The notes under the pieces were generated by a model, which was not told where the DNA came from, searched no databases, and was given only the letters and a program-made list of their open reading frames with translations. The translations under genes and the position numbers were made by a program. Below, piece by piece: positions 8,200-19,660 of a stretch of 64,000 bases of DNA (within the stretch, counting starts at the first letter, position 1; each line of letters begins with the position of its first letter). The stretch is from Rattus norvegicus (taxonomy: Eukaryota; Chordata; Mammalia; Rodentia; Muridae), in assembly GCF_036323735.1 (NCBI RefSeq), contig NC_086029.1, forward strand, positions 47,356,357-47,420,356, written 5' to 3'.

Positions 8200-10980
8200 C
8201 AGTAGTCATGTAAAAGTCATGTCTCAAGTTATTTTACTATACAAAGTTGAAATCTCATAGTTGAGATGCTTTGCTTTGTGGGAGCCTGCTGTGAAGGTTT
8301 GACATGGTATGAAACCAGCTTTTAGAAGGCATCAACTAAAGACCACATCTTCATAGTCAGACAACCTCTAACTTTTTCTTTTGTTCCTTCTCTGTTTCTC
8401 TTTTTAAACTTTAAAAACCAAAACAGTGTCAGCAATCTTGATTTCTGTTCAGAAATATTTAATGGGATCTATGGCTAAGGCTGTGTCTTGGGTGTGTCTG
8501 GGTAGGCTGCTGACCCTGGCATCTCTCCCAGAGCTTGATGATACCTGGTTCAGAGGAGTACTTGAGGCTCCAGGTCAGGACCCACGTCTTAGCATGGTGT
8601 CCTCCCCTGTGACAGGAAGTGGGCAGCTGTCATGTTCTTGTGCAGATGGCCTCATGCATACTTCTCTTCTGCTTCCCTGTCTCCTTCTCAGATCTTTTTC
8701 AGACATACTCACTCTTTCTTTCTCTCTCTGCATCACTGCCCCAGGATGCCTTTACTGTCCCCACCCTATCCCACACCCCCTTAGCTGTGCTGAAAGTTAA
8801 GTCTGACTTTACACGCAGGAGGCAAGGAAGACTTGTCCTTTCTTTTCACAGCCTTTATTGCTGATAGCTGTAGAATGAGTCATGGCTGATTTATATGCAC
8901 TCACTCCTTTAATGTCTGTCTCCTCCTCTCCACTACACTGTCCATTAGACAGCACGGTCTTTCCCCCATGCACTGTTACTCAGATTTAGTCATGTGGCCA
9001 TACTTAGCTGCACAGGAGGCTGGGATTTGTGGTTTTTGGGAGGTGGCTTTTTTTTGGCTGAGAATTTGCTTTTATAGACAGAATGAAGGAAATTTAAATA
9101 TTGCTTGTTCACTTCTAAATATTTTGGAAGAAATACCTGGAAATAAGGCTGTTTATTGAACAGTCACTGTTCAGTTATTGGTCATTAAGCTTTTGTGCTA
9201 TAGCTTGCAAACTCAGAACGCTCAGGCACATTGTTGGATCTGTAGTGTATCTATATCTGTAGTCTGGTGAGAAGAATGAACTAGTACTTTTTTAAAATTC
9301 TTTTGTAGTGAAGATATTTGGGGGCTAATAATATACTGTTTTCTGACAGAAACAAATTTTTATAGTTGTAGTATATCATGTAAATAGTAGAATGTGACCT
9401 TTTGGATTTAACCTTAGTAGTCTGGTCCTGCTCGTGACCACAGCAGGTAGTCCTAGGCTTACACTGATGGTAGAGTGACACTTGGGTCTTGGCCCTCTCT
9501 CAGTGTCCAGTGCTGGGAGGACGGTAGCACAGTGACCTAGGAGATAGTCATTACATGACGCCTCCTCCTGGAGTCATGGCTGGGGGACCCAGCCTTCTTT
9601 TTAGCAGTTAGTAGATCTCATGGGACCGGGGCAGACTGACCTGCTCTCTTCTGGAGAACTTGTCAGGTTTTGGGATTCCCAAGGACAGACATTTTTGTAT
9701 AGTTTTGGGATGACTTCTGGAATGAGCTTTGGACTCCAGGTCATCCTGATACAGCACAGTCATGTGTGAAAAGCTCTGAGGGACTTGATTTATCCTGCCT
9801 TACCAGAGGAGGAGTGCAGAGAAACTGGGTGTCTGAACTGTACTTGAACGGGCTGCTCTGACTGGTGCTCTCCCAACTCCTGGCGTGTTCTTTGTAGTTG
9901 GAATAGAGGCAAGGGTTTATGGTGCACCCACAATTACAGGGTCCCTGTCAGACACAGCGCACTCTCTTCACACAGGGAGTTCATTCCTAGGGAAGGCTTG
10001 CTATGATTAATTTCCTTTTAGCCCCACAGAAAAATAGTCCATGTTAGTCAGAGAAACATTTAAAGGTAAGAATTGAGGTGTTTATAAGGTCTGTTTGGTT
10101 GCAGGACTCTGGTGGGTGGCACTGGGGTGGTGGATGGATGGTGAACCTTGGCATGATTAGATGGACACAAAGCTTGTGTCCCAGTATTACGACTTTACTT
10201 TTTACCTGGTTGCTTACGGCTTTCACTGGTTGGAACTCACTCTGTTAGCTCCTCTAATTTAAAGTGGAAACAGGCCGAGGAGTAGCCTTTCCTATTATCA
10301 GGGTGATGCTATTTTATCATTCACCTGGGTGTCACTTAGGAGTCAGAGGTCAGCACCTGGACTAACAGGAGACTGCTGAGATGGAGGGAAGAGTCTGTCA
10401 CATGAACTTTTTCCTGAGGAGACATGGTGTCTGACAGCTTCACTCGGTGGGGTGGACTGTCATGGGTATGGTTAGGAGAGGCTTCTCTGTGGTTACGATT
10501 GTCGTCTTCTGGTTGCTGGAGTGTGGCAACACTTTTGGAGGTCCTTCTATGTACTAGACAGAGAGAGAGAGTATCCCTGTTTCTCTAGTATCTTTCCAGC
10601 ATGGGGGGTTTCTATCTTAGCAATATAGCAAACATTTGATGTAGTTCTGATCACACAGGCAGTTCTAGTCTTTAAAGATCCACAAGGGATATATAAAAGG
10701 TGAACTGCTATGGAATGGTGTCACATCCCCATTCTCCTGGGCCATAGGTGGTAACTACTCACAGGCTTCCTACCAGACGAGTCTGTGTGCACGCATGCAC
10801 AGTTAGACCTGCATTGCATTTACTATGTGCTGTGCTGTAGAAGCGTGCTAGATACGCCCCTCCGATGGGGAATGAGACAGGGTATTGTGCACACTTGGCA
10901 GCATCCCTAGTCTTGTTTCTAAGGTTTATAGTTGCATATATCTGTGTGTGCATGCAATAGCTATGCATTTAAGAGTCAAA
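8194..10980. other. Intron, mostly single-copy
   Basis: No recognised repeat family over most of this stretch and no exon with paired splice sites. Short reading frames (for example 8426-8800) lack domain features. Confidence 0.5.
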
Positions 10981-11039
10981 GATAAACTAAACATAACAGC
11001 TTTTTCACTTAAACTCCATGCTCACCAGCCGACAGGTTA

Positions 11040-11345
11040 GTCTTTCTGCACATGTGTCTGTGTATCTGTGTGTCTCTCTCTGTGTATGGTATATGTATGT
11101 GTGTATTGTACATGCGCTTGAGTGTGACTGAACCCTGAACCAAGGGTATTGCCTGCTGTAGGCCACCGCTGCACCCCTGTGCTACATGGTCCCATCCTTT
11201 CTTTTACTTGGAGGCCAGGACTTACTAGTGTCTCGTTACTAGCCTTGGCTTCACTCCGTGTTCCAGGCAGGCCTTGAGCTCAGACTTGCCTGCTTCAGCC
11301 TCTGGAATAGCAGGGGTTACAGGCCTGTGTCACCTGGCCTGGCTT
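11040..11345 (-). mobile_element. B4-like SINE, antisense
   Basis: A TG-rich head, an ID-like segment (near 11150-11195) and a B1-like segment ending in TCACCTGGCCTGGCT match the ID+B1 fusion structure of B4, read on the minus strand. It is divergent. An ATTT-rich tract follows. Confidence 0.5.
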
Positions 11346-11346
11346 G

Positions 11347-11348
11347 CT

Positions 11349-11387
<39 letters not shown>

Positions 11388-11400
11388 TTTTATTTATTTT
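11347..11400 (+). repeat. (TTTA)n tract
   Basis: About 13 TTTA units, probably grown from the A-tail junction between two SINEs. Confidence 0.95.
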
Positions 11401-11528
11401 GGTGACTGTCTCTCTCTGTAGTCTTCACTAGTCTGGAATTCACTATGCAGCTCACACTGGCTTCAAACTCACAGCAATCCTCCTGCATTCTCTCAGGTGC
11501 TGATGTTATAGGACTGAGCTACCATACC

Positions 11529-11531
<3 letters not shown>
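11401..11531 (-). mobile_element. B1 SINE, antisense
   Basis: Reads as the reverse complement of B1: 'gtctctctctgtag', 'ctggaattcactatgcagctca', 'ggcttcaaactcacagcaatcctcctgc', 'aggtgctgatgttataggactgagctac'. It is old and divergent. Confidence 0.65.

Positions 11532-11532
<1 letters not shown>

Positions 11533-11578
<46 letters not shown>
11533..11578 (+). repeat. (GT)23 microsatellite
   Basis: Uninterrupted GT run between two antisense B1 copies. Confidence 0.98.
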
Positions 11579-11583
<5 letters not shown>

Positions 11584-11611
11584 TTTTTTCAGTTGTTTTG
11601 TTTGTTGTTTC

Positions 11612-11742
11612 TATGAAAAGGCCTAGCTGTATATGTCTGGCTGGCCTGGGACTTGCCGTGTAGACCAGTCTGGCCTTGAACTCACTGAGATCTGCACACC
11701 TCTGCCTTGGGGTATTAGGATTAACATGTGTGCCACCTGCCA
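11612..11742 (-). mobile_element. B1 SINE, antisense
   Basis: Contains 'ggcctgggacttgccgtgtagaccagtctggccttgaactcac' and 'tctgccttggggtattaggattaacatgtgtgccacc', the reverse complement of B1. Confidence 0.75.
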
Positions 11743-11749
11743 CCTTCTT

Positions 11750-11920
11750 TACAATATTAAAGACTATTTGTGTGTCTGTATGAGTGTATGTCACATTTGT
11801 GTAAGTGCCCTTGGGTGCCAGAAGAGTGTGTTTGATCCCCTAGAGCTTATGGGCAGTTATGAACACCTGAGATGGAGCTGGGAACTGAACTGGATTCCTC
11901 TGGAGGAACAGTATCTTGAT
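11750..11920 (-). mobile_element. B3/B2-family SINE, antisense
   Basis: The series 'gggtgccagaagagtgtgtttgatcccctagagc', then 'ggagctgggaactgaactggattcctctggagga', is the reverse of the B2/B3 body. Confidence 0.6.
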
Positions 11921-12344
11921 GGAATCTCACGTGGTTCAGGCTACCTTGAACTCCTTATCCTCCGGCCTCAGCCCCTAAAGTATTGCTGTAGGCATGTGTC
12001 GTCATGCCTGCCCACTTTGCGCCATACTTGGGAACTATTTCATTTTATACCCATTCTCTGGTGTATTTAGTTCTCATGAAGGATATTAAAATTGTTTTCA
12101 CATGTAGCTCTTTTAACAGTGCTGCTCTTATGCACACTGGCACATGAACTTGTGCTCTGAGCATTTGCTGTGCGCTACCTGTTCATAAGGAAGACTATGC
12201 ACCAGGCACATTTGAATCTATATTGCCAAATTGTCTTTTAAAATATAACACCAGTTTATGTGTTTACAATCAGTGTCTGAAGAGTGCATTTTCCTTTATT
12301 TTCATTTTTTTTAATTTAATTTAAGTTTTTTTATTTTTTATTTT

Positions 12345-12485
12345 TGAGGCAGGGTTTCTCTGTAACAACCTTTGGCCTTGGCTGTCCTGGAACTCATTCT
12401 AAGACCAGGCTGGCTTCAAAATCAGAGATCTGCCTGCCTCTGCCTCCAAGTGCTGGGATTAAAGGCCTGTGTCACCACTCCCGGC
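12345..12485 (-). mobile_element. B1 SINE, antisense
   Basis: Starts at GAGGCAGGGTTTCTCTGT and ends with AAGTGCTGGGATTAAAGGC followed by CACCACTCCCGGCT, a well-preserved B1 on the minus strand. The next ID insertion lies just downstream. Confidence 0.88.
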
Positions 12486-12505
12486 TTTGTGTTTTTCCAA
12501 ATCTT

Positions 12506-12602
12506 TTTTTTTTTTTTTTTTTTTCCCGGAGCTGGGGACTGAACCCAGGGCCTTGTGCTTGCTAGGCAAGTGCTCTACCACTGAGCTAAATCCCCAACCC
12601 CT
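12506..12602 (-). mobile_element. ID SINE (BC1-type), antisense, with TSD
   Basis: A T-run, then CCGGAGCTGGGGACTGAACC through GAGCTAAATCCCCAACCCC, is a full ID element on the minus strand. It carries the AGCAAG diagnostic form. A 14-bp direct repeat (TTTTTCCAAATCTT) flanks it at 12492-12505 and 12605-12618, showing insertion by L1-type retrotransposition. Confidence 0.95.
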
Positions 12603-12714
12603 GTTTTTTCCAAATCTTAAGTTTTACATATTTGACATTTTGTTTGGATTTGCTTTTGTTTAATTACAACTGAAGGCTGAATTTGAATCTTGAATTGTAC
12701 TCCCCTCTCCCCCA

Positions 12715-12800
12715 TTAGGATCCCAGCCCAGTGTACTGATATTCCCTGGCCTCAGCCTCCTGAATGCTGGGAACTACAGGCAAGGACCACATCCTGGTTT
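12715..12800 (-). mobile_element. B1-like fragment, antisense
   Basis: 'cctcagcctcctgaatgctgggaactacaggcaaggaccaca' resembles the 5' half of B1/PB1 reversed. Short and divergent. Confidence 0.4.
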
Positions 12801-13704
12801 AGGGCCTATGTTTTAAATGACAGAGTAATTATTCTTTGTTAGATACTTGGTTAAAGACGGAGTTGATTATTTTCTGGTTTACCAGAAATTTTCTGTTGAA
12901 TAATTTAATGCTTTGATAAATTGTAAGAGTCTACAGGGTCTTCCTTCTCAGTTGAGAAAACAAATTTTCTGTATGAGATGTGAGTGGTGGTCTCTGTTGA
13001 TTGTAAAGGGGAAGGGAATCTGACTGCTTTCAGAGATGTGTTCAAGGAAAGCTGGATGCAGGCAAGGCCACTTAGAGGTGTATTGAAGGAAAAGTGAGCA
13101 CAGGCAAGCCTGTGATTTGAGAGGTATGGCCGTGTGGAGAACTTGTGGGAGTGGAGCACAGGGAGGTGAGATAGTTGGGAAGCTTGAGTGAAGTTCTGTT
13201 GATCAGATAAGGCCGGGTTCCCTTGGTCAGTTGTGGTATGGCCTTGGAGAAAGAGGCAGGGGAAGCCCAACACACCTGAAGGGGAGGAGAGAGCTGGACT
13301 GAAGGAATGAGAGTTGTGGCTGGCGCAGTGAGGAGGACTTGGCAGGCTGGTGGAAAGTGTGAGGGGCTGCAAAGGACAAGGTAAGAAGACATCAGGCAGG
13401 AGAAGGTCTCAGTTACGTGTTTAGTAGACAGCAAAATGCATTTCTGGATTCGCAGAGCAGTGTGGCTGGGGTTCTGTGGGTGGAGAGCAGGGGATTAAAC
13501 CAGGCTACTGGAGGGTGCTGTGGGAGGGTTGCATAGCTCACAGGAGTGTGACAGTTGAGACTCCTTCCTACTGGAAGGAACCAAAGATAGAACTAGTAGA
13601 GTACTTTGTGACTTCTATTATGGTGGGGGGAGCAGTTTGCAGCATCACCAAGGATGAGAAAGTGGGGTGGAGGGAAAAAAGGAGATTTTGAAACTGTGTC
13701 TTTG
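12801..13704. other. Intron, purine-rich on the plus strand
   Basis: From 12960 to 13430 the plus strand is strongly purine-biased, so two overlapping minus-strand frames stay open (12905-13372 and 13072-13434). They are Ser/Pro/Leu-rich with no domain, as expected from composition. I see no gene. Confidence 0.55.
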
Positions 13705-13721
13705 GGGGGGGGGGTGTTGTT

Positions 13722-13850
13722 TCCAAGACAGGGTTTCTCTGTGTAGCTTTGGCTGTCCGTGATCTCAGTCAGACTGGCCTCGAACTCACAGAGATCCTCC
13801 TGCCTCTGCTTCCCGAGTGCTGGCACTAAAGGCATGCACTACCATCACCC
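13722..13850 (-). mobile_element. B1 SINE, antisense
   Basis: AAGACAGGGTTTCTCTGTGT at one end, 'ggcctcgaactcacagagatcctcctgcctctg' in the middle and 'gtgctggcactaaaggcatgcactaccatcaccc' at the other. A G-run (13705-13714) precedes it. Confidence 0.9.
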
Positions 13851-13939
13851 ATTGAAACTGACTCTGGAAAGGAAAAGTCGTTTCCTACTTTACAGTTGGA
13901 GATGCAGAGTGGTGGGGTGTGTGAGGGCAGTCACATTGG

Positions 13940-14005
13940 GTTCATAGTGTTCCTTCTGCTTCTTGAGTGCTGGGTTTAAAGATGTGCACTACTATGCTTA
14001 TTAGA
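13940..14005 (-). mobile_element. B1 fragment, antisense
   Basis: Only the 5' half of B1 is present: 'cttcttgagtgctgggtttaaagatgtgcactactatgc'. Confidence 0.55.
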
Positions 14006-14708
14006 ACTGTTTACTTAGCACCAAAGAGTGCCAAATATCTAACTGGAGCCTGGAAATCAACTCTAAGACAAGGGCCACTGTTGCCTTTGCCATTAAGAAA
14101 TGTTCTAGTGGAAAATATTTTATAGTTTGCAGAGTAGAATTAAGAGTATAGTCTACAAAAGCCATACATTAAGTTCTCATTTAAAGGGACATAGGATCTT
14201 TGATTTCATGATTGTAAAAATATCTTTGAAGGTCAAAAAATATCTTAAAGTCCTTTCGATAGTTAATTTTGAGCTAAACTACATTTAGATATAAATAGGA
14301 ATCTAGTCCCTGAGACAAATACTGTCTGCTGAGAACCTTGTTGTGATTTGATAATTTTTTCTTAAAAATTGTCATTACAGTGTTTTTTTTTTTTTTTGCT
14401 TTATCTTTATATCACACACATTCCTTATTGATGGACAATTCCTTTTGTGATAGAAAAGATTCTGAAAGTTCTTCAAAACAGCGTGAATATAAGAAAATGA
14501 ACAGGATCTCATTGGGTATACTCCAGTTTTGTCCATTGTCTTACAGAATCTCACGGCATAGTTGAGAAAGTTGGTGAGTCGGGTGAGCCCCTGGAGGCCG
14601 GCCAGTGTGCTCAGTGGTGCTCAGCAGCATCAGGGGAGAGAGGGAGAGGGTTTAGGACTCATGGCAGGCAACTTGGCGAAGGCTTGTATGTAAGAGATAG
14701 AGCCCTGT
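14006..14708. other. Intron, nothing recognised
   Basis: AT-rich sequence with a T15 run near 14383-14397. The local reading frame that starts in the T-run is not a gene. Confidence 0.5.
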
Positions 14709-14815
14709 GGGGTTGGGGATTTAGTTCAGTGGTAGAGTGCTTGCCTAGGAAGCGCAAGGCCCTGGGTTCAGTCCCCAGCTCCGAAAAAAAAAGAACCAAA
14801 AAAAAAAAAAAAAAA
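14709..14815 (+). mobile_element. ID SINE, sense, with TSD
   Basis: A complete ID body with the AGGAAG subtype change, an A-rich tail with an internal GAACC, and a 14-bp direct repeat (AGATAGAGCCCTGT) at 14695-14708 and 14816-14829. The A and B box positions of the pol III promoter are both retained. Confidence 0.95.
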
Positions 14816-15159
14816 AGATAGAGCCCTGTAAAGGATGAAGGCTGTGAAGGAGACAGTTAGGGAATAGAAGTTCAGTTTGAAAGGGCAGCAGCGGAGAGGG
14901 ATTTGGTTGTCTTGAGAAGCAACACTTCTCTGTCACTAAAAAACAAAAGAAAACTTCTGGACAGAGGTTGTGGTACTGAGCTTGTGGAAGCCAGAGGTCA
15001 GCCTCCGGAAACTTTTCTCAGGATCCACCCACTTTCTCTTTTGGGACAGTCCCTTTCCCCCTGCAGAGTTCGCTGATTAGTTAGAACTTTTTTAGTATTC
15101 TCTGTAGAAATCAGCTGATTATTATTATTTTTTTTACCTTTGAAATTTTGCAACCATAG

Positions 15160-15215
15160 GCATTCCAGGTACCTAGTACAGTATAAGCATGAAATAAATG
15201 TTTGTTGAATGAATC
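15160..15215 (+). mobile_element. MIR/L2 3'-end remnant
   Basis: 'ggtacctagtacagtataagcatgaaataaatgtttgttgaatgaatcag' matches the shared 3' tail of MIR and L2 elements. Confidence 0.55.
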
Positions 15216-15446
15216 AGTACATCGTAACTTTTTTATTTATTTAGTCCCAAGGACATTTGCATGTGGAATAAAGAGTAGGGCAGGGAATTTGGAAGCCTAG
15301 CAAAGGGCAAGGCGAAGCTTGGTAGAGATAGATAAAACTGGAATCCGATGTGCCAGCACACTCAGCCCAGTTCTGAGGCAGGGGTGTAGTGAGTTGAAGC
15401 TTCATAGTGAGTTCTGGGCTACAGAGTGAGACCCTCCTTAAACCAA

Positions 15447-15660
15447 AAGCACTGGGCAGTGGTGGTGTGCGCTTTCAATCCTGGCAGAGGCAGAGGAGAG
15501 GCAGAGGAGAGGCAGAGAGGCAGAGAGACAGAGACGAGCATATCTCTGAGTTTGAGGTCAGTCTGGTCCACATAGTGAGTTCCAGGACAGTCAGGACTAC
15601 ACAGAGAAACCCTGTCTCAAAAAACCAAGACCAAACCAAACCAAACCAAAACCCAAAAGC
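15447..15660 (+). mobile_element. B1 SINE, sense, with internal (GGCAGAGA)n expansion
   Basis: Begins 'actgggcagtggtggtgtgcgc', then a repeated GGCAGAGGAGA segment (15484-15530) replaces the usual single 'gaggcagag'. It continues with 'gagtttgaggtcagtctggtccac' to an A-rich (CCAAA)n tail. An internal tandem expansion is the odd feature. Confidence 0.85.
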
Positions 15661-15867
15661 CACCAAAAAGATTGGGGAACTTTAAGTGCTTTGCATAGGA
15701 GGAAGAAAATTACTTATTTGTAGATTAATGCTTATAAATGCCTACTTTATGTTGGGACACTACTGAATGTGGGAAGTGGAAAGATGGAGCCCTCTGTAGT
15801 AAAGGAATAGCCTATTTCAGTTCACTGGAGTCCATACAGCTATTAGTGGACGTTTGGAGCGGATTTA

Positions 15868-15980
15868 TTGATTGACCGAGACAGGGTCTTACCAAACTAC
15901 CCAGGCTGGCATCAGACTTCATTTCTGCCCTGTGTGTGTGCTCCAGAGCTGCACTCACTGCCTGTCCTCCTAGGGCAGCT
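15868..15980 (-). mobile_element. B1-like SINE fragment, antisense
   Basis: 'cgagacagggtcttaccaaactacccaggctggcatcagactt' resembles reversed B1/PB1; the remainder is too diverged. Confidence 0.45.
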
Positions 15981-15993
15981 TAAAATCTGAGAG

Positions 15994-16088
15994 GAGGGGT
16001 TGGGGATTTAGCTCAGTGGTAGAGCACTTGTAGAGCGCTTGCCTAGCAAGCGCAAGGCCCTGGATTCGGTCCCCAGCTCCGAAAAAAA
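15994..16088 (+). mobile_element. ID SINE, sense, with 13-bp internal duplication
   Basis: A normal ID except that TAGAGCACTTG is followed directly by TAGAGCGCTTG, duplicating the segment after the A box. A 12-bp direct repeat (AAAATCTGAGAG) flanks it at 15982-15993 and 16089-16100. Subtype AGCAAG. Confidence 0.93.
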
Positions 16089-16206
16089 AAAATCTGAGAG
16101 AAATCAGCTTGGATGGAGAAGTCCTCATTTCTTACTCCTAGCCAACAGTGACATTCATTCAGCCAGAACTTAGATCGGTTTTGTAGTAGGTCTTATATGC
16201 ACTTTT

Positions 16207-16294
16207 TTTTTCTTTTTTTCGGAGCTGGGGACCGAACCCAGGGCCTTGCGCTTGCTAGGCAAGTGCTCTACCGCTGAGCTAAATCCCCAACCCC
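16207..16294 (-). mobile_element. ID SINE, antisense, with TSD
   Basis: Full ID on the minus strand (AGCAAG form). A 13-bp repeat TATATGCACTTTT lies at 16194-16206 and 16295-16307. Together with the sense ID at 15994 it forms an inverted pair about 120 bp apart. Confidence 0.95.
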
Positions 16295-16528
16295 TATATG
16301 CACTTTTAAAATAAGTCTAGCTTTGGAAATGACAAAGAATGAAGACAGGAGTATGGATCCTTTTGGCTGGGATTTCCACTTTCGGTTGTTTGGATGGCAG
16401 AACAAGAGTGAGGCAAAGTTTATTGGGTGAAGAGGTTTTCAAAAAGTGAATCTTGTAACCATGGTTAGAAACTAGTGAAGCTGGTAGTCTTGCCAGGTGC
16501 AACAATTTCTTTTTTGTATTTTGTTTTT

Positions 16529-16676
16529 TCGAGACAAGATTTCTTTGTATGACCTTGGCCATCCTGGAGCTAGCTCTGTAGACCATGCTATCCTCAAACT
16601 CAGAGAGACCAGCCTGCCTCTGCCTCCCAAGTGCTGGCTGGGATTAAAGTTGTGTACGACCACTGCTGCCTGGCTG
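16529..16676 (-). mobile_element. B1 SINE, antisense
   Basis: CGAGACAAGATTTCTTTGTA through 'cccaagtgctggctgggattaaagttgtgtacgaccactgctgcctggct'. A short duplication (GCTG) sits in the 'gtgctgg' segment. An imperfect direct repeat starting TGCAACA flanks it near 16498 and 16674. Confidence 0.88.
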
Positions 16677-16765
16677 CAACAGTTCTCTGTTTTTTATTCT
16701 TAGTGCAATTTCATGACTTTTCTTAGTGATGAAGTTTCATAGTCAATATTTGGAAAAGCAAATAT

Positions 16766-16900
16766 TTGGGTAACTTGTTGAAGATGTCCGTCCTCCTTGT
16801 GCCTGGCCCCTTGCTGGCTTCTTGGGACATAGCCATGGATCAGATTGATGTAACTGGTCCCTGTCCTCATGGGAGCTCACTGGAAAGAAATGTAAAAAAA
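16766..16900 (+). mobile_element. L2-like remnant (low certainty)
   Basis: 'actggtccctgtcctcatgggagctcac' resembles the well-known 'tccctgccctcatggagctta' segment of old L2/MIR3-type elements. Only the core is recognisable. An A14 run follows at 16893-16906. Confidence 0.35.
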
Positions 16901-17344
16901 AAAAAAAGGGTTACATGCTGTACAAACAGTTTTAGTTCTTTGGCTTAGCGTTGATGGTAACGCTTTATACTTATTTAATCTCTGGTAAGGTGGGGATCAG
17001 GATGGGGATGGCGGTTGGTCCCCATCCTGCCTGTGCTGGCTGCCTTGGGAGTCAGGCACATTGTAGAGTTGTGTTTAGTGGCAGTGCATCTACCCTAGAG
17101 GCAGCAGTAGGGACTCCAGCTGTAGTGTTTAACTCTGTTTTCATTGGTGTCGGGACAAGGGACAGTTGTCGTGTCTTGGTGTTTTCTTCATTAAACAGGG
17201 TCTATGGTTGGAATTTGGCCAGCCTGACTGCCTTTGTACCTGACTTTGCCCCTGTACAGGTTTTCTCTTAGTGACTTACTTTAAGGCTAGTGAAAGCCAG
17301 AGCTAGTCCTAGCTAACCCTGTGCTGACTATGCTAAGTCAGACA

Positions 17345-17425
17345 ATTCTGTGGTAGGTGGGGAGGTCGAGGATAGCCAGGGATACAGTGTGAAATCCTGT
17401 TTTTAAAAAAAGTAATTGTGGCTAC
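17345..17425 (+). mobile_element. B1 fragment, sense
   Basis: 'ggtggggaggtcgaggatagccagggatacagtgtgaaatcctg' followed by an A-run is the 3' part of a B1. Confidence 0.5.
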
Positions 17426-19660
17426 AACCTGAAGTTAGTAGTTTTCCTTGATTTGCGGTGGAAGGCATGGCGGAAGGAACCAGCCTTAACATGCAGCCAA
17501 CAGTAGTTTCCTTTTGCTGCTGTAACAGCACCCTTCAGGGGGGCAGGGTCAGGGTGAAATGGGGAGTCGTCATCTCAACTTCTGAGTCAGGTTCCTGGGT
17601 GCCTTTTAGCTGAGAGTCTTAAGAAGGTGGACTGGGTTTGATTGGGGAAGAGCTCGTCTAAAGTATGCTGTTGCTGGCAGTCGGAAGATTGGCGGCTTTA
17701 CTTTCTTTTTGCCATTTGACAAGTGTCTGTCTTAAAATCTTACCACATACTTCTTTCCAACTTAGCTATTTACTCTTATCAAGGCTAGAGGAGAAGCCTC
17801 CTCACGTTACAGGCAGTTAGCAGTCATATCTTAAAACCTTGGAAATGTATTACGTTTGCTCTATTTTCTTAGGTAAAATCAGGCCCCTGGTCCCTTCACA
17901 TTCTCAGAGAGAGGGTCATGGGAATCAGTGTGGTCTCATCAACAGTGTGGAGAGGTGACAAAAAGGGTGTCTGTGCTTCTGGCCATCAGTCTTGGCTCTG
18001 AGTCCTGGTCTTCTCCAGCTGCACACATACGTGACTCTGCCCTTGAGCTTCCAGTCTAAGGTGCTGCCTTGGTGCTCTGCGTCCTTGTGAGTGAGGGGCC
18101 TCCTCAGGCCTTGGTGCGATGCGGAGTCCTGTCTGGCTCACTGTTGATGACATCTTCCTGTTTCCTTGTCGTTACTTCATACTTAGTTCCTGACATTTGT
18201 AGATGTGTTCGTTTGTGAGTCCCATCTTTTTTTCCAGTTCTTAAAAGAGTCACAATTTTATGTTTCTGTCTTTTGTTAGACCAAACTGTGGAGGTGTGTA
18301 CGTTCAAGACTTAAGTACCGGTGTATAGAATTCTGACTTATTTAAATGTTGTTGACTGATTAGTTGGAAGGCTGTGTTAATGCATCATTTCTTTGAGAGA
18401 ATACTTACTGCTACTGTATGTTCTGGGTTCTAGAGAAGTCAGTCCCTCTAAGGTAAGATGCTAGCGTCTTACAACACCGGCTAGCCTTTTCATCCTCTTG
18501 TCTGTGGTCACTGCCTTCTTTCTTGTAGTATTTTAAAAAGTCCCTTAAGTGGATTCTCCTTGTGATCTCTCTGTTGCAGGTTGGTGAGCAGGCCGAACTC
18601 AGTGTGCTTGTTTTGTTTTGTACTGTCCCCTTGTGTTCCCACCCCAAGTGCGTGGGGTGCATTCTTGTTTCCTGCAGTTTATAGGGTTTCATGGCTCGTA
18701 CTGCATGGAATGAAAAACACTTTTATTTTTAAAATATTCAGATTCTGTTTGTAACTGATTCTAGCTTGCCTTTCTAGGTTATTTTCTGTTCCTACTTTAC
18801 TGCTTTTAGTCCATAGCTATTCTGACTAGTTTAATTTTCTTGTGTGCTAGCCTTTTCTGTTCTTTTAGTCTTAGCTTTCCCTTGAGTATGTTGTCTGTGC
18901 TTTTAGATTGTCTGTGGAGCATAGAACTGGCACGTAGCAGATGCTTATAGCATTCAGCAAGCAGTACTCCCTCCATTGTCTCACATAGGGTACTCAGACT
19001 TTGTGTTGTCATTATCATCTCCATGTGCTGTATTATCTCATTTAACTGCAGTGCAGCTCTGCCGGCCACTATTCACCTCATAAATGCCGCTGAGCAAATC
19101 ACCAAGGTTGCATAGCTGTTGCTGTGAAGGTTAGACTTAACAAGTGTCTGTGTGCCTCTTTTAGGCTTAATTTTAGCTGGCTCAGGTTGGGGATAAAGCA
19201 GAAAACCATGTTCCGTTGGAGGCAGCATTGAAATGCTTCTATTTCAACCTTGATGGAGTGGGTGTGAGGGAAAGCTGCCTTAGTTACTCACTTAGACAGT
19301 GTCATCTTTAGTTTCTGTGACTGGGCAGGTGGGAAGCACATTCCTTTCCTGCTGTTTCCCTCCTTTCTATCTTTGTTTTCATTTTATTGCACACATTTAT
19401 AAAGTTGTGATGGTGTTTGGGGCCTTTCTCAGTCCGTGTGTGCTGCTTGAGGTGTTAACACTGTTCGTTGTATGGTCATTGAGTCAGACACTGGGGAGCG
19501 AGTCACCAGCGTGGTCAGTGCAGCTGAAGGCTTGCTCTCTTTCCTAGAATGTTTGCTTGCCTCTGTCTCAAATGGCAGGGCAGGCAGGCTATTTAGACCC
19601 AAACATCTTGCCACTTTCCAACAAGCCTCATCTGTTTCCTTTAATGTTTAAAAAAAAAAA
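17426..19660. other. Intron, mostly single-copy
   Basis: Minus-strand frames at 18411-18692 and 18806-19069 show no domain. Around 18900-19130, short matches to MIR cores ('actggcacgtagcagatgctta', 'gcaaatcaccaaggttgcatag') suggest ancient SINE debris. No exon supported. Confidence 0.5.

Noticed and set aside
12905..13434. Two overlapping minus-strand frames of 155 and 120 codons
   Set aside because: The plus strand is purine-rich here, which removes stops on the other strand. No domain, no splice signals, and two frames are open at once.
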